From the NCBI GenBank assembly GCA_024195585.1, contig SWBL01000703.1, positions 1 through 10,848 on the forward strand: a DNA stretch of 10,848 bases, given 5' to 3'. A program made the position numbers and the translations under genes. Shown one piece after another: positions 9,578 to 10,848 of the stretch. This DNA comes from Aureobasidium sp. EXF-3400 (taxonomy: Eukaryota > Ascomycota > Dothideomycetes > Dothideales > Saccotheciaceae). The notes under the pieces are model-generated. The model did not search any database, was not told where the DNA came from, and worked only from the letters and a program-made list of their open reading frames with translations. The number at the start of each line of letters is the position of its first letter. Within the stretch, counting starts at the first letter, position 1.

Positions 9578-10848
9578 TTAGTTGGCCATGTAGCTCTTGG
9601 AGTCGATGCCACCCTCGGGGAATTCACTTGTAGTGTGTTAGCAAATGCATTCAGAACTTATATCAGGACCGGGCAAACTTACGGCAGAGCGACTTCGAAT
9701 CTCTTCTCGATGGTCTTGAGCACCTCCTGGTCTTGCTCGCTGCTGACGAAGGAGATACTGAGACCCTTGGTACCGAAACGACCAGCACGACCGACGCGAT
9801 GGAGGTAAGAATCGGCATCACCAGGAAGATCGTAGTTGATAGCAAGGTTGATGCGCTCAATATCGATACCACGACCGAAGACGTCAGTAGCGACACAGAT
9901 ACGCTTGTTGAACTCCTTGAACTCCTTGTAACGCTTGATACTGGATAGATGTCAGATGCTGTCGGCCTTTTTCAGTTACTGGGATACATACCGCTCCTCT
10001 TGAGAGACACCAGAGTGGACGGCGATACTGGGGAAGTTGCACTCGCGCAGAAGCTTGTCGAGCTCGGTGGCACGGAGAGTGCTCTTGACGAAGATGATGA
10101 CCTGGTTGAACTCCAGCTCGTCGAGGAGGTCGTTGAGCTTACGGTTCTTCTCGGCCTCACTAAGCTTGATGTAGTACTGCTGGAGACCGTGGAGAGTGAG
10201 CTTGGTCTCGTCGTCAACGTAGATCTCCAGAGGGTTACGCATGAACTTCTTGCAGATGGGACGGGTCTCCTGGGAAAGGGTAGCCGAGAACATCATAACC
10301 TGCTTCTGTGTTGGGGTAGCACGGAAGATTTCTTGCACATCGCGGCGCATGTCTGTTCGAGAATCAGCAGCTGAGATTGTCAAAAAGCACGATGGAACAT
10401 ACCAATCTGGTCGAGCATCTTGTCACACTCATCGAGGACGAAGCGCTGGATGTTGCCAAGGCGGAGCTTCTTGTCTCTGACCAGGGCGTTCAGACGACCA
10501 GGAGTTGCGACGATGATGTGAGGGTGAGTTTCCTTGTTGGAAAGGAGCTCAATGTCCTTCTGCATGGGAGTACCACCGTAGAAGACGGCGGTCTTGACAT
10601 CGGGCATGTACTTTGTGAATCTGGCGTATTCGTTCTTGATCTGGTAGGCGAGCTCACGGGTGTGGCACATGACCAGGACCGAGGTCTCACCCTCGATGGG
10701 CTCCATCTGTTGGAGGGTTGCGAGGACGAAGACGGCAGTCTTTCCCAAACCGGACTTGGCCTGGCAGATGACATCGTTACCGAGAATGGCTTGAGGAATG
10801 CACTCCTGTTGGACTGGATATCGCAGCTATGTCAGAATCGGTTTGCCA
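9578..10848 (-). CDS. SUB2: ATP-dependent RNA helicase SUB2 (UAP56/DDX39B), 3' part
   Basis: Seen: exons 10813-10403, 10352-9992, 9940-9683 and 9626-9578 join in frame. The introns between them are 50, 51 and 56 bp, and a further intron (acceptor at 10816-10814) runs off the right edge. About 359 residues are present, including motif [10 protein letters not shown], motif Ia-like [10 protein letters not shown] then TPGR, the diagnostic DECD in VLDECDKML, motif III SAT in [24 protein letters not shown] and motif [12 protein letters not shown]. The chain ends [15 protein letters not shown], as expected for this family. Known: Sub2 is about 440 residues, replaces DEAD by DECD, acts in early spliceosome assembly (branch-site recognition) and, with THO/Yra1 in TREX, in nuclear mRNA export. 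The N-terminal Q-motif region and roughly 80 codons lie outside the window. No frameshift or missing motif is seen. Identification is secure because sequence conservation is very high over the whole visible length. Confidence 0.97.

Noticed and set aside
9578..10813. Initial reading of the helicase as Dhh1/DDX6 or eIF4A
   Set aside because: The DECD box, the [16 protein letters not shown] and [19 protein letters not shown] blocks and the C-terminal end match Sub2/UAP56, not Dhh1 or eIF4A.
1..10848. CRISPR, prokaryotic defence system or secondary-metabolite cluster
   Set aside because: All genes carry spliceosomal introns and are ordinary ascomycete loci. No spaced direct repeats and no synthase or defence domains were seen.

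Overview
The window looks like nuclear DNA of a filamentous ascomycete (Pezizomycotina). A Dothideomycete of the Pleosporales type is my best guess, from the general look of the proteins rather than any decisive marker. Three protein-coding genes are supported. All lie on the minus strand and all are split by GT-AG introns, mostly 50-65 bp long. Base composition is near even, and I see no transposon, tRNA, rRNA, CRISPR or prokaryotic-style operon.

Layout from left to right. (1) Positions 1-403 hold only the 3' flank of the first gene. (2) Positions 404-2266 encode a 544-residue major facilitator transporter resembling the MFSD1 branch (five exons). (3) Positions 2267-3693 are a gene-free spacer. 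It contains the transporter's upstream region, with a 20-bp-spaced pair of TGATAA (GATA-factor) sites, and the 3' flank of the next gene. (4) Positions 3694-6528 encode a 798-residue protein (five exons). It consists of a ketopantoate-reductase-like fold of about 325 residues followed by a long Pro/Gly/Met/Asn-rich disordered tail. The nucleotide-binding and catalytic positions look lost, and the architecture recalls yeast Svl3/Pam1. (5) Positions 6529-9577 are about 3 kb in which I find no convincing gene. (6) From 9578 to beyond the right edge lies the 3' part of SUB2 (UAP56/DDX39B), the DECD-box RNA helicase of spliceosome assembly and TREX mRNA export. Its first roughly 80 codons are outside the window.

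The genes do not form an obvious pathway. They are independent housekeeping-type loci, and no gene cluster or defence system is visible. The most interesting item is the second gene: an apparent pseudoenzyme fused to a low-complexity tail, with a 12-bp tandem repeat in the tail and an in-frame alternative start inside its unusually long first intron. Splice junctions were placed by eye, from splice-site sequences, reading frame and remembered family conservation. They were not checked against RNA data.
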